Made by a program: the position numbers and the translations under genes
Shown: piece by piece, positions 38,356 through 51,387 of the stretch
How the letters are laid out: each line of letters opens with the position of its first letter
Numbering within the stretch: position 1 is the stretch's first letter
Notes under the pieces: model-generated
Database searches by the model: none
The model's input: only the letters and a program-made list of their open reading frames with translations
Told to the model about the DNA's origin: nothing
From: Rhodamnia argentea
Taxonomy: Eukaryota; Streptophyta; Magnoliopsida; Myrtales; Myrtaceae
Length of the DNA: 64,000 bases
Assembly (NCBI RefSeq): GCF_020921035.1
Contig: NC_063155.1
Coordinates: 23,491,294 to 23,555,293 of the forward strand
Reading direction: 5' to 3'

Positions 38356-41083
38356 GTTTTGTGACTACTCAAGCAAAGCACTTCACGCAAAGTCTAACTC
38401 AAAGGATAAAGTCCTCATCCGGAGAAGATAAGTTCACATGAATCGAATCTATTGCATGAGACTAATATGATCAATGGTTATGATGATGATGAATCTAGAT
38501 CCAGACAAGAGTTATGGATATGGCACGAGGTACCACATGCGAAACAAGCACTTAATCACTCAACAACCGAACTTTCATGGATGGTCAACTTTTCCATCAT
38601 CGAAAGTTTGTCCTCTTTTCTCAACCCATCGAACGGTTCATGCACGGCTCATGCGCATTACCTCTAGTCACTTTTCACCCGTGATCATGTTCTCTCGTGT
38701 TCTTCCCAAACGGAGATTCTCCGGTCGTCAGCCCCAGTTGCCATATTCTTTTATAATGTTGGAGAACTTCCATATTTCCAGTTACTGTTGTTGCATGTAG
38801 TTCTGCTGGTGCGGTGCAGAGTCAAAAGGGTTCCGAATACGGTAGCCCAAGACCACTGTGGCCAATGTCCGTCGAGCAGGGGTTCCCGTCTACCCATGAA
38901 ATTATAGCTACGCACTACTGCGTTCATAGGAGAGAGAGAGAGAGAGAGAACTAGAATAATTCTCACTATTATAGTTCAAATTTCATATTTTTTTTCTGAG
39001 ACTTTTATCTGGTGTGGGGATGCTGATGCTACTTTGAGGTTTGGCTACTCATGTGGCTTTGTGGCAATCAAGTCCAAAATGACTCCGCTTCTCCCTTATG
39101 TTTACGCCAAGTTCTCGTTTTTTATTCTTGTGATTCGCTTGAGATCGAGACAAAACTAGAGCCACGAAAGGAGAATACATGAGACAGGGTCCGTTTGGCA
39201 TGGACAGCCATGCTATATGCATAATTTCTCTGTATATATCCCGTGATCTGTTTGGTAACACGTAATCTGAAATCATATCTCGAAAGTGTATGGTAACTTA
39301 TTGAAGCCTGTTGTAAGAAGGTGACAGTCCCACGGACCTAGTAGTAGGTCCTACCCTTTATGTCCAATATTTTGCTTCTTCTGTCGAGTAAACAGCTATT
39401 TTCGAAGAAATTACACGTGATGCGTGAAATGAATTTCTTCTGTCTCACCTCTCCTAACCTCAGATCTTTAACTGTCTCGATGGTGAAGGTGATGTAGCTG
39501 TAATGTATCTCCACGCCATCCTCTGTTTTCGAAACTAAAATTGCTGCTATTTGGAAATGACCATCATATCAGATTGGAATGCTAGGGGGCTGAGTCCTTT
39601 CAAATTTGCCGTTGCTTCTTCCCTTTCCTTTTCAGAAAAAAAAAAAAAAAACAAAAGAGAAAAAAGAAAGGTGGGTCATGTCGTGGGTTGAGGTTCAAAC
39701 ATCAAGAACAACCCAGGTTTCAAATTTGAAACCAGCCTCCCAAAAGCTCCTCACCCAGTCAGTACTCTCAGTGCTATACAGCACCATCTTCCCTGTGCCT
39801 AGAAAGAGTTCATCACAGATATCAGCTCTGGCTCATCCACAAATTATTCTATCTATTTTGTCAAAATTTCCTTTTAATTAATCAGACGGCGGAAAAGAAT
39901 GGGATTCTTTAATGGAAGGATTGAAGAGAGGTCGAGCCAAACTCTGTGCTGGCAATGGCATGGAGTCAATTATAGGAAAAACATGGGTGACACATTTGGA
40001 GCTCTCTCATCATGTGCAACCCCACCATCACTGATTTTCCTGCAGATATCCAACACAACACCACCCAAGCATTATCAAATTTCACTGACATCCACATGAT
40101 TAGTTTAGGCCGAGCTGAATCTATCTTTCATTATACAAACTCCGTTTTCAGTTCCTTTTTCCTGGAAAGGGGTTATGATTGACGCGCATCCGAGACTCAC
40201 TGATAGGAGGGAATTGCAGACTTTCTCATTGAGCAAATCTTGCTCTTGAAAGCTAGAACCACACGCATTGTTTCACCTTAATGGTATCGATCTTCGAATC
40301 TTCCGTGCTAGTTTCTTTGGACTACTTTCTCTTCCCTTGAAAGGCATCACTGTATCGTTTCCTACTCCTCTGGTTCTATTGGCTATTTAGAGCAAGACGG
40401 ATGTCGTCAACTTGCCCATGTAGATTATTTAGCTTCTTTCAGTAGGGTAAATTTCAATATAAATGATGGAACGACATCCATAAGGTCTCGCTGAGGTTAA
40501 TAATGTCCGAGTTCACGTGCATTTGAATGCATTGGCAGCGAGTGAGAGAAGGGGAAGTGGGGACTATCGAAGGATGTAGGCAAAAGCATGATTGAGAGTT
40601 TCTGACCTTCACTCACATGCAAATTTTTCTTCCTTAGCCCACATGCTTTTCAGTGGTATTATCTTTCAATTTTGGGACTCCCATACCAGACCAATCTTTC
40701 TTCTTAACTAAAGTAATTTGTGAGAGTAGCAATAGCTTTTCACGAGGATGATATCTAATTCTGCACCAGCACTTTATATTACAGCTGCAGGGGAAAAGGA
40801 CTGAAAACAGTAGGCCAGTCCATACAGCAACAAGCCACTCGATAATGACTCAAACAAAGAGACACAGTATACACAGATTTAAGGAGAGAGATGATCAAAA
40901 GGCCTGTTTTTTTTTTCAGGCTTTGGGACATACTTGGTCAGCTCTACAACCACTTATTCCAAACTTAGAGACACAGTCAAAAACTTCCAACTGCACAAAG
41001 AGGTCACTTAGTTACTGGCCTGACCACAGGTTTGAAGGGCAGATGGCATGGTGGGGATGCATTTTATATCCATACCATGGGAC

Positions 41084-41086
<3 letters not shown>
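38356..41086. other. Junction of the two duplication units; no gene recognised
   Basis: 38.45-39.0 kb is the right end of unit A and 39.05 kb begins unit B. Contains GA tract at about 38932-38949. No conserved protein. Confidence 0.55.

Positions 41087-41136
<50 letters not shown>
41087..41136. repeat. (GA)25 microsatellite next to the neprosin stop codon
   Basis: Fifty bases of pure GA, ending 9 bases before the stop codon of the intact neprosin gene. In the transcript this would be a (CU)n tract at the start of the 3' UTR. Confidence 0.95.
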
Positions 41137-41139
<3 letters not shown>

Positions 41140-41145
41140 CATCGA

Positions 41146-44100
41146 TCATGCGCATTTTGGGTTTCTACCAGGGCCTCCGTAGTAAAAGTAATGGCCCCAA
41201 TCCGCATTACTGCCTGTTTGGACATCGTAGCAACCAGATAGCTCCGTGAAGGTGCCAATCTCTTTCGGGGCCCTGAGATTGTTGGAGCTATCGACGACCT
41301 GAAGGTTCCTGAAGTAACTCGCCTTCCCGAACCCTTCTTCAGGGAAATGGCCGCTTCCCATTTGGGTTGACGTGTGTTCACCGCTGGGTTCCGTGTTCAC
41401 GACCTCGCCTCCCCACTCGATCATGGATGCGCTGTCTCCCAAGTATGAGAACAGGAATGAGGGCCAGTAGCCCAGAACGTAGTCGTCCCCGAATTGCATC
41501 CACCAGTGCCCTTCATTCGGATCCTTGAAGGAATTCACCAAGCAAAGGGATGATTTTATTAACGCATTCAACAAACATCTCTGGAACATAGAAAGGAGAC
41601 AAACGACTCTTAATCAATGACGTGACAAAATAGAACCACTGAATTCTTTCTGTCTTGTTGCTTCCATGAAGAGCTAGTCACAGCTTTCAATCCCTAGATG
41701 GCTTATGCCCTTGTGAGACAGCATTAGATCCAGCAAAAGCCAAATCCGACGAGTAAGAACAATGCTAGTCAAAACAAAATGGATGCCTCTAGTACTGTTC
41801 CCAAGATAACAAGGCCCCATTGTTAGTAGGGATGCGCAGTAATATATTTATTTCCTTTTCTTAATCTATGTACCAGACAGCATTGGCTCCCATACGCATG
41901 TTTACTATAATCTGGATTTCTCATGTTTTAATTTGACAGTCTTCTCAAAAAGAGTGTCCCAGTGTGGGGGTACTTTGGCATTTACCTTCCAGACAATGAA
42001 GGTAGCTACATCTTTCAACCCATAGATACCTTGAACAGACCAATACCATATTAAATCTTGCAAGAAAACCGAAACAAACAGCACAAGAAAATTGCTAATC
42101 CAAACAACACAGATGTTTCTGATATGTGTCCTGAATTGCCTTGGCCCTATTATGGCTTCAAGTACTGCCAAGTCTGCATACCAACGCACTGTCTGCATAT
42201 TGTTAAATAAACAAGAGAAGTTCCAAGTGGTCCTTGCGTGGGTGGATTGTGACAACAACCACCATTTCGCTTTGTTTCAATGTAAAATCCTTAAAAGTGC
42301 GCATTAGCGCGTTGGTCGGTATGTTCACCTAGATCTAAGTGTGGGATGCACTGGTATTTTACCTTCCAGACAAGTATACTGATATCGTACTGCGAATTAC
42401 GATAAGCGGAGACCGGCGATATGCTGGCCCCCATCGCTATCTCGTTGTTGATTTGAATGAATCCTGAACACAGGAGGTTGTAACAACCAGTTGCTTGATA
42501 TGCATCACTCTGCCAATTTTTGGAAAAAGAGAATTAGTTCTTATTACGAACGAATCCCTGGGACTGTGGAATGCAAAATTTAACGATGCAAACTTACAGT
42601 CCAGTAAGAAAAGAGTCGTGTGTTATTATCGCCGTAAAGTTCTGGACTGACCTGAATGGACCAAACAATTGTTAAATATGTAAGGCATGTGCATGTGAAA
42701 ATAAATCATCAGCCTCCTCCATCTCCCTGAGAAACCCATGTCCAATCTACATCACCTGCCAACCAGCTTCAATGCTGTTGAGGTCTTCGCCAAAAGTGCC
42801 TCCCAAAATCCACAGCTGAGACAAGCTAAACTCGTTCGGTCGCTCTATCTTTGGTTCCCACACATTTATGGTTGCTTTGGCTCCGTAGTACTTGCCTCCA
42901 TCGACATAAGCTATGGCATGCTGATCACTCCCAGAATCAAGAACCCACATTTACATTAAAGAACACTAACTAAAGAACACAAAAACAACCATTAAAACAA
43001 AGCAAAGAAGCTGGAGGAAAGGGCTAATCATTATCTTCACCTGATGACCTCCTTGGTTGATAAGACCAGGATCAGCAGACTTAGGCTGAGGTATGGTTCT
43101 GTGCTGCTTTCTCCCGTATCTTTTGACTGAGCTTGCTCTAAGAACATCATCCTTGTCTGTTCTCCTGATGGGTATGGTGTTCTCTGGGCATTTACCACTC
43201 AAGTGCCAGAGCTGAGTCACTGGGTTTCTCCTCCTTTTTCCTTCTGTGGACACGTTGTTCTCATCAAACAGCCCTTCTGGGTGGTAGTTAGGTCTCATCT
43301 GATGAACAGATAACCCCATGTTTGGTTTCAAATTACACAAAAAATTGACGACAAGAAATTCTCAGAAAAACAAAAACGGACATAAAATGAAAAGGAAACA
43401 TGTGCACCTGAATTTTGTGGTCTTTCAGGAAAGGGTGATCAAATGCTGGCTGGTCGGAGATATGGACGCAGTCGATTACGTCCCCATCTGGGCTCTGTTA
43501 ATACCCCAAAAAATAAGAAAAACTACGAGAAATTCACACTATCATCAACTTGAAGAAAGAGAAGTCCTCCACACAGTTTTCCTTAAACAGTCAAGTCAAT
43601 ACAGCTTCCTTCTGAAGAGTAAAACATCATCTAATGCAATTAAGAAGGTATCTGAGTAAAGAAATAAATAGAGGAACGAAACACCGAGAAGATCGTTCGC
43701 AGCTGGAAAGTGTAAAAAAAAAAACAATGCCGCTTAAAAAGTGAGGAGGTTCAAATTTAAAACTCAAAAGAGGGAGTAATCAAAAGCCCATTTCCTTTCA
43801 ATCAGCACGGCAGCTGAGCTTTTCCCCTTTTCTGTTCTCAACCCACAAAAGCAAGCGCATTTCCCTTCTTCTTCCTTTCTTCGTACATCCCTTACAAACT
43901 TCCTCCATGGAAAAAGTTTGAGAAGAAAAGAAAGAGCGAGAACTGAAGAAAGCTAGCGAAGAAAGTGACCTTAATGCTTTTGAGGGCCGGTTTGTTCAAA
44001 CGCCTCAAGTGCTTCTGAACTTGGAGCTTCTGCTTCGAGCTCAGGCTCGACGAAGAAGGAGAAGAAGCACAAGCTACGGAGACGGCAACGAAGCCCCAAA

Positions 44101-44173
44101 GGGCATAGAAGATCACGGCCAAAGGTCTCGCCTTTCCTCGTCGGAGAGAGTGCAAGCCACCCCAACTTTCCAT
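41146..44173 (-). CDS. Neprosin-domain (DUF239) protein, putative secreted peptidase, intact copy B
   Basis: Seven-exon gene for a 430-aa secreted protein: 44173-43970, 43494-43408, 43298-43041, 42920-42756, 42651-42598, 42509-42363 and 41523-41146. All splice sites are GT..AG and the phases close to 1293 nt. The N-terminus has a hydrophobic segment ([20 protein letters not shown]), likely signal peptide or anchor. The activation-type region ([36 protein letters not shown]-like) is followed by the neprosin domain from [20 protein letters not shown] to [17 protein letters not shown]. Nepenthes neprosin is a glutamic endopeptidase cutting after proline; IEAGWQV and EWGGEVV hold conserved Glu that could be catalytic, which I cannot assign with certainty. 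The ATG at 44173 has good context (AACCATGG); an earlier in-frame ATG at 44233 would put 20 extra residues before the signal. Activity in this plant is unknown. Confidence 0.93.
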
Positions 44174-46028
44174 GGTTCGAGCGAAAGAGTCCAGCCAAAG
44201 CCCGGAAAGATTTGAACAGAGACCCTTCAACAAGGAGGAGCTAGGCTACGCAGAAGACGGTGGAAGGAGGAGCTTAAGAAGACAGTAGTGCGGTTGCGCA
44301 GCGACACCAGCTTCCTCATCGTCGTCACCCCCTTAAAAAAAGCCAAATTTTCAGTGGGATAGTGGGAAGGTCCCTCCTCTCTCTCTCTCTCTCTCTCCTC
44401 CCACAAAAATCCAACGTAACCGACTGCTCTCTCTCTCTCTCTCTCTCTGCAGATCTTGCGTCTTGTTTTTCGTTTCGAGGGGAAAAGAATTCACCTCGCT
44501 TAATGCATTAGAAATCACAATGATTTTTTCCAAGTATGATTACCAAGCACTTGCGAAACGCTCCTTGAAAGAGAGCCTTGTTAACCTTTGCCTTTAGTGC
44601 ATTTGTGAACCATACTTGATAAAGTAACCAACTTTCATTTCCAATACACCCAATGACAAGAAAGACGGTGCATTAGCAACTACACAAATTCTTTCCGACA
44701 AAATACTTATTACAACAAAGCCTTGTAAAAGAAAAGAATTACACAGCCACCATTAAATTGGTGCCAGATACGTTTGTAAATTAATGACGGGAGACCTAGT
44801 TCTCGAACTTCAGCTTCCTAGACGGTCTAAATTTATTTCATATAAACATGGCGCACAGGAAAGTTTTTGAGATAATTTGCGATATGGTGTGGGATATTGT
44901 TTCCACGTGCGAAGATCCTTCAATGTTTTGGCAAAAACGAAAGAGGGTAATCACCAAACATCAAAGGCATGGACCATGGAGGAACCATCGGGCTCCAGTC
45001 AGACATGGTCGTCATATGATGGAGGGGAACAATCCTTCTTCGTACCATGCAATGCCTTTCAAACCGCGAGCCCGCGCACCTTCTTTCTGTCGTTTCAAAC
45101 AACTTTGTCCCTCTCTTTCGGATTAATCTCCGATGTCGTGCCTACTCCAGTAAACAAACTTCACGTACGTCCAACCAACTACAAGGGCAAATTCTTATCT
45201 GGCCGCGAGTTCACGGGAACCGTATACGATCCGCGGGGGGCACCGCATGCTAAACAGTAAACAAGCGCCTTAATCACTCGGCCATTGGCCGGTCCGACTT
45301 TTCCAGTTCTTGAAAAGCTCGTCATCTCATCACGGCCTAGGTAAATCATTCCAGACACTTTTCACCCGTGAGACACTCGTGCTTCAACAGGGAGCCCCGT
45401 TGGCGATTACTGCCATGAAAGTGTTGGGATTCTGGGGTGATCTAATCATCGAAGCGTTGATTTCGTAACCTTGATTAATTATGTGCTGACTTAGTGGGAT
45501 CTCCTTCCCCTGAACATAATTTCGCACTTTTTAAGGAAGTTTCGCTTTTCTCTCGCTAAAGGAATCCAAAGGTCTCTGTTACAAAACCCATTCCTGAAAA
45601 TAGTTTTCAACTTTTTTTAAACTTCTGTAATCACTTGGGCACTGGTGTGCTCTGGCAGGACATCGATCCCACCACCGCCGCCCACCAATCAAGCTTCTCC
45701 ACAGCACGGGCTTAATCCAAGACCATGGTTCTTCTCTCGTGTTCTTACCCAAACGGAGATTCTTTCGTCGTCAGCCCCCTGTTGCAATGTTCTTTTGTGA
45801 TGTCAGAGGACTTCGATATTTCCAATTATTGTTGTTGCGTGTAGTTCTACTGGTGCAGTGCAGAGTCAAACAGGGGTTTGAAGGTAGCCTAAGACCAAAA
45901 CATAGTCAATGTTCATTGTTTTCTGTTTAAGTGTTCAGTCGAGCAGGGGTTCTCGTCTACCCATGAAGTAAAAGCTAGGCACTACCGCTTTCATAGGAAA
46001 ACACTAGCGTGGACCTGGTTCAGTTAAA
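44174..46028. other. Promoter side of the neprosin gene; no other gene recognised
   Basis: Contains two CT tracts (44377-44398 and 44427-44449) within 280 bases upstream of the neprosin ATG. The 45.2-45.97 kb part resembles 38.5-38.93 kb of unit A. Confidence 0.55.
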
Positions 46029-46964
46029 TTGTGCATGATAACACTTTTGAAAATAGATTTCTGCTCCATAAGTATTTTTAGAGCAGAAATTCATTTGACA
46101 ATATAACTTTTGAAGCAAAAATCTATCCAAGTAAAAATTTTTACTTCGAAAGAAATTTCCATTTCTAAAATTATTTTTCTCTCAATTTGAGAAGTTAAAA
46201 AAAATAATTTTTCTAACTCAATAAGTACTTCTCACTTCACTCTCTTTTTATTACGCTCTCAACCTCTTTTCGATTATACCCACCTCCGCCGCTGCTGATC
46301 GTGTCGGGCCGCCGCCCATCGCCGACCTCCGCCGGCCGCCTCCCACGACTATCGCCAATCGTCGACCATCGCCTGCCTCCGCCCACCGCAGGTCTCGCGC
46401 ATCTGCCACCCATCGACTACCCCCGATAGCTAACCACTGCCGACCTCCGCCAACCATCGCCCATCGTCGCCCCGCCATAGCTAGCCACTGTCGACCTCCG
46501 CCGGCCACCGCCCATTGCCAACCTTCACCGGCCGCGATTGCCACCAACCGCCGATCTTCGCCGATTGCGACCGCCGCCCCTTCTTTGCCGACCATCGACC
46601 ACCACCACGCGCGGCCCGTCGCCACGGGTCGCCGATCTCCATTCCTGGATTAAAAAATAAATAATAAATTTGTATTTTTAAAAATTAAATAATATTTTAA
46701 TAATAAAAATATTCTTAAATAAATTTAAAAAGTTCAAAACTGAAGTAGAAATTTTTCAATTGCCGATAATAATTTTTCATAGAATATTTTGTATTAATAA
46801 TATTTCAGAAGTAGAAATTTTTAACGGTTACCAAACAAATTTCTATGATCGGAAATAACTTTTGGAGTAGAAGTAAAAAAATTAACTTATGCTTCTGAGA
46901 AGAAGTAGAAAAATCAACTTATGTCCATAAATTGATTTCTGAAGCAGAAGTGTTACCAGTGCCC
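46029..46964. mobile_element. Non-autonomous inverted-repeat element with GC-rich core
   Basis: Left end TGATAACACTTTTG with AGATTTCTGCTCC; right end, reverse strand, GGTAACACTTCTGC with AGAAATCAATTT. Arms of about 200 bases are AT-rich and repeat AAGTAGAAA/AAATTTCT words. The core (about 46262-46640) is GC-rich with degenerate repeats of CCGCC-GACC-ATCGCC type. Absent from the matching position in unit A (about 38930). An open frame through the core (46251-46625, minus) is a by-product of the repeat. Confidence 0.6.
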
Positions 46965-47505
46965 CCTTAACTTAGGACATGACCTAATGTCAGATTGTCA
47001 TGGGACCTGCATGCTGCGTTCACCTGAGACCCGCAAAATCAACAGTTGTGATCCAGCCTTGCAACTCGGATTCAAGGAAAGAATTAGCTGTTCTCGTGGT
47101 GGAGACCTAGCTCCTTGGAACAGCTTTAATCTACCGGTCCAAAGTCTTTCTAGGAAGGTTAGTTTCTCAACGCCTCAATGTTGTTTTGAAGCGATATTTG
47201 ACTACCGATTTTTATCTTCTCGGCATGAGATGTTTAAGACTTAGCGAAGATACAAATGCGGACATAGAAAACAAGTGCATCATAAGTTTTCAGTAATTTG
47301 AGATATTGTATTTTATCTTTCAACTTTTAGGAAGAAGATCAAAAGCGGGAAAAAAGTACTACTTTGATCTGTACATGAACAGAACCTTATAATCTGGGAA
47401 CTAGAATAATTTCAACTTCATATTATAGTTCAAGTTTCATGATTTTTTTCTAAGATTTTATCTGGTGTGGAGATGCTCATGCTAATTTCAGTCTCGGGCT
47501 TTGCT

Positions 47506-49520
47506 GCAGAGCCGTCCTTAATTCAAGGGGGAAGCCTGGAAGGGCGATCATCAATCATGATCCGCCAGTGTAATTTTCCTCACTTCAGCTGCTCAGGCGT
47601 TACACGTTCTTGATTATGTACTTTATGACTACGTAAAAGCTGCTGCATTTTATGTCGATCGCCACGATTCCGAACATCGCCATGTTAAAGAAGAAGAGGA
47701 AGGCGATCATGGGGATGACGGAAGGTGAGGAGAAAGGGCGAAATTATTGGGGAACCCCAGCCATGTGGCGGACGTGGAGGAGGGACAAATCAGAATTGAT
47801 TGTGGGTGTACGAAGTGGGGAACACCCTTGATTTACATAATTAGTACGACAAGTCGTGTCCTTGGAAGGGGGTTTTTGATTTCCAGAACATGGTTTGCGC
47901 GCATAATAGTGAAACATGTGAACGTGCTTGTGCTTCGACAGTAGCTGTGTAGATGTGCCCATCACGGGACCTTGTCTCTGTTAATGTCATCAGTTAAGGT
48001 CCCGGGGGGCTTATGTAGGGGAGGACGGAGATGAGGTGAAAAGTCGGATGTTCTCCAGCTGCTTGACTGGGCCACGCTGCCGCGACGGAAATGCCAGTAG
48101 GAAAAGAAGGAAGCTTCCTTCATTGTCGCAGGAAAATGCACTCATGGAGTTACTTGTTGCACTGCTTGCAATTCTGCAGACGCGCAAGGTCCCCCTGTTC
48201 CTTGCCAATGGATTCCAATTCGGGGATGGCCCCATCGCGTCCTTGCCGGGGTGCGGTTTCTTGAACCTGTGAACTTAACGCATCTCGATCGCAGGAACAT
48301 TTGATGTATCAACAACAAAGAAATGAGTGAACCAAATATGGGATGCTCTCCTGCAGCTCATGAATTCACTGATCCTCTCTGATCCAAAACCAAGGCCCAC
48401 CATTGAAAGTGAAGTGAAAAAGGTGGAATAGGCCGTCCATGTCCACTATCGAACCAAAAAACTACTCCCACTAGTCCTAGCACCACCTTTTTTCCTTCTC
48501 CAATATCCACCTAAATTTTTTTAACAACAGATTGAGGCATGCTCACTCCCTGTCTATTCGATTCGTGAATCATGCCATACAACTACAAAACCCAGAGGGG
48601 AAAAAAGAAGAAAAAGGGAACTGCAGGGGACCTACACTAGTCTCCTAGTCCATTCTCACCACTTCATGAATAGACTATAATCATACAAAAAAAAGCACCC
48701 TTAATTGATTAGATACGTTTTCGAAAGGTAAATGGTCGGTCAGAAAAGGTCACCTGTGCATGCTCGTAGACACGTTGGCAAGCTGAGAAAGTCCAGGTTG
48801 AGCAACAGTGCCGGCCGGTTCCTCAAACTTCAATCAGAACTCATGTACAAGGGACACTGGAGAACCAACACTGGGTCGGGCCCAGATTTTCAATTCGTAT
48901 TTTTACCTGAATCAATCTGGAGTGGACTCATCAGCCAGCAGAAGACGGAATTCTATCTTGTCTTCATCAGACACATTCATATATACAGATCAATTAAGCT
49001 TCATAAATCTTGAAGCTTATCTGTACCACGAAAGACTTCAGGAGGTGAAAAAAGGCATGAAGATGATATCACTCTTCCTTGCAATTGTAACCTAGTCACC
49101 TGGAGAAACTCTCAACCTAAGCTAGTGCTTTATGGAGAAAAAAAATCAAACACTCAACAATACTATAGTAAAAAAATCCAGATTGAACAGTAATTAGAAG
49201 ACTGACAAAGTTTGTCATTTTGCAACAGTTTGCCTTACCTGAAGGATACAGCATTTCGCAGAATCATTCCTAGCAAATACAAGCAACACCAGGAAGCTCC
49301 AACTTTTATGGCAATAATAAAGGAAGAAAGAAACTCAACACTTCAGTTTAAAAGAAAAGGAGGAAATCATATTTTCTTATGACGAGCAACCCACCTTAGG
49401 TAGGTAAGACTTGAGCCAAACCTGGGAGGATGACCCAAAAAACGGAATTGTTTGCACTTGGTGGTGCAAGAGGTTGAACCTGTGCCATGCGCTTGATGCA
49501 CATACACATGCCTGCTTCTT
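47506..49520. other. Intergenic, no gene recognised
   Basis: No conserved protein. Overlapping short frames near 48.0-48.3 kb exist on both strands but show no recognisable motif. Confidence 0.5.
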
Positions 49521-49574
49521 AACAACTAATAACCCCTTTCGACCAAAAAAAAAAAAAAAACAACTAATAACCCC
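49521..49574 (+). mobile_element. Poly(A)-tail micro-insertion with perfect 16-bp target duplication
   Basis: AACAACTAATAACCCC occurs at 49521-49536 and, identically, at 49559-49574. Only TTTCGACC and a run of A lie between them. TTTCGACC is exactly the last bases before the poly(A) of the SINE at 26699-27091. Confidence 0.75.
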
Positions 49575-51387
49575 GACAAGATTGAGAAAAAAGAAAAAGA
49601 AACCACTATTCTTTTCTTCATTGTGTTTTATGCTTTCCCTCGTCCTATTGTGCTCTCTTGTAGTGCCAATCAAAGTTCAGAAACTCCCTTGTGTTCCTGC
49701 GCATGGTTTTCTGACTTTCAGTTACATGTTCCCTCTAGCCACAGAAATGGCCACCAAGCATCATCCAACTTGTACCATTCCTCAACTATTCGACGAACAT
49801 TAAAATGAAAGAACTTTACTTCGGCATCAATAAAAACCTAATTCACCCTTAGTCCTCAGAAACACCAGATAAAGATTAGGCAGCTCACTGTGCCTTTAAA
49901 TCAAACTCAAAATATGGAGTTCTTGTTTGCAATCCAAACTGGTGTACTGAAAAAATAACCAGAAGTTTCTTAAAAAAAAAAAAAAGAGTCATCCTTGCAT
50001 CTTCTTACTTAAATTTTCTTCCTGGTGAAACATTTAAGCTCGCGAGCTGGAAATTTAGGCTTGCTGCAACCAGTCCTCTTCCATAGGCAACAGTCCTGAA
50101 AACCTTAATTTGTACTGAGATGTCTGCTCTTGTAATGTTTTGAACAGAACGAGTTCATCCCCTCGACAAGGGACCTTGTCCAAATACCATAAGGAACTCC
50201 AAATGCATCTGAATGAACCGGGAAAAGAAGCAAGTTGAAATGGTCTGCACCTACATTCCCTGTCCCTTGGCATCCTAAGCCATATTCAAACAAGAGCCTC
50301 ACTACATAATCGGGACCTAAAAAAACTCCACAGTCTATATTATTTCCCGAATTTCCTAAGAAGTTTCTTCAACTTTGCTTTCAACTACTGAAAAAATGAA
50401 GAGACTGAACATTGAGAAGTTTGTCACTTGACTACATCATAGGATCATGCAATAGGAGCCTCAAGCTAGGCATAAGCATACTTCTATCCAATAAGAAAGT
50501 CTCACTCAACAGCACATGCAACTAAGAGAACAAGCAATCTCCCGAGTTCTCTGCCGCTAAGCGAGCAAATGGGTAATGCTGTAGTAAGCAACTGAGAGCA
50601 GGATGCAGTAATTGATAAGATAAAGGAGAAAGATGGTTTTGCATCGGAGAGTGCACCAAAAAGAACATTGCAGTCACAAAAGTTCATGCCTTACCGAGGA
50701 ATGCAACATTTTAGCCTTTTAGTACCTCCAAATGATCATGATACCCTAAAATTACCAATGAGGAATCATATGATTCCTCATCTCACACATATCCAATTTG
50801 AGTCTACACTGAATTCTCACTTATCATGGTCTTTGATCTAGACGTACAAAGCAACATGCACAAGAACATTACCCAATTTCAAGTACCAATCTAGAGCTTC
50901 CAATTTAATCCAGGACACACACCACCAAAAAACTCCAGTGATCATGTTTGCATATGGCAATAGCAATCCCATCCCATACATATCACAGTTCATACAGCCA
51001 CAGAACATTGTTACCAGCCCAACCACTTCAATTCACCAATCTAGCCAGGCAATTATCATCAGCAAGATCGATACTGAAAAACTAAACTCGAAATATTCAC
51101 CTCCATTTCAAGATTTACTGAACCCCATTTAGTCTAGTCGCCCACCAAGACAAACGAAATTACAGAGAAACAAAATGAAAACCCGGATACGACATCTGTT
51201 AATATAACACAATAAATACAATGAACTCCACCGGAGCCCCAAAAAAAAAAAACCAACTTCACAAAAAGAAGGAAAAAGAAAACGCAGAAACTATCTGTAA
51301 AACCAAAAGAGACGCAAAACAAAAACAACCCAAAAGCATGGGTTGGATGGTGAGGAAGTTACTGTACAGGAAATCCACCCGAACCAA
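49575..51387. other. Intergenic, possible 3' UTR of the 98-aa protein gene at the right
   Basis: No gene recognised. AT-rich, with short A runs. Confidence 0.5.

Larger units (their letters stand above)
29341..39045. repeat. Segmental tandem duplication, unit A
   Basis: Sequence from about 29341 (AAGTCCAAAATGACCCC) to about 39045 is matched in order by 39052-47505. Matched landmarks: 29.3-31.7 with 39.05-40.86 kb; neprosin pseudogene with intact neprosin gene (34.5-37.3 with 41.1-44.2 kb); 38.45-39.0 with 45.2-47.5 kb. Unit A is longer because it carries a solo LTR, a copia element and other insertions that unit B lacks. Confidence 0.85.
39052..47505. repeat. Segmental tandem duplication, unit B
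   Basis: Partner of 29341-39045 (see there). It retains the intact neprosin gene and lacks the solo LTR, copia element, intronic MITE and micro-insertion of unit A. It has its own extra inserted element at 46029-46964. The end near 47505 is set by loss of similarity after CTGGTGTGGAGATGCTCATG. Confidence 0.85.

Noticed and set aside
46251..46625. 124-codon Gly/Trp/Ala-rich frame
   Set aside because: Product of the degenerate GC-rich repeat inside a non-autonomous element.
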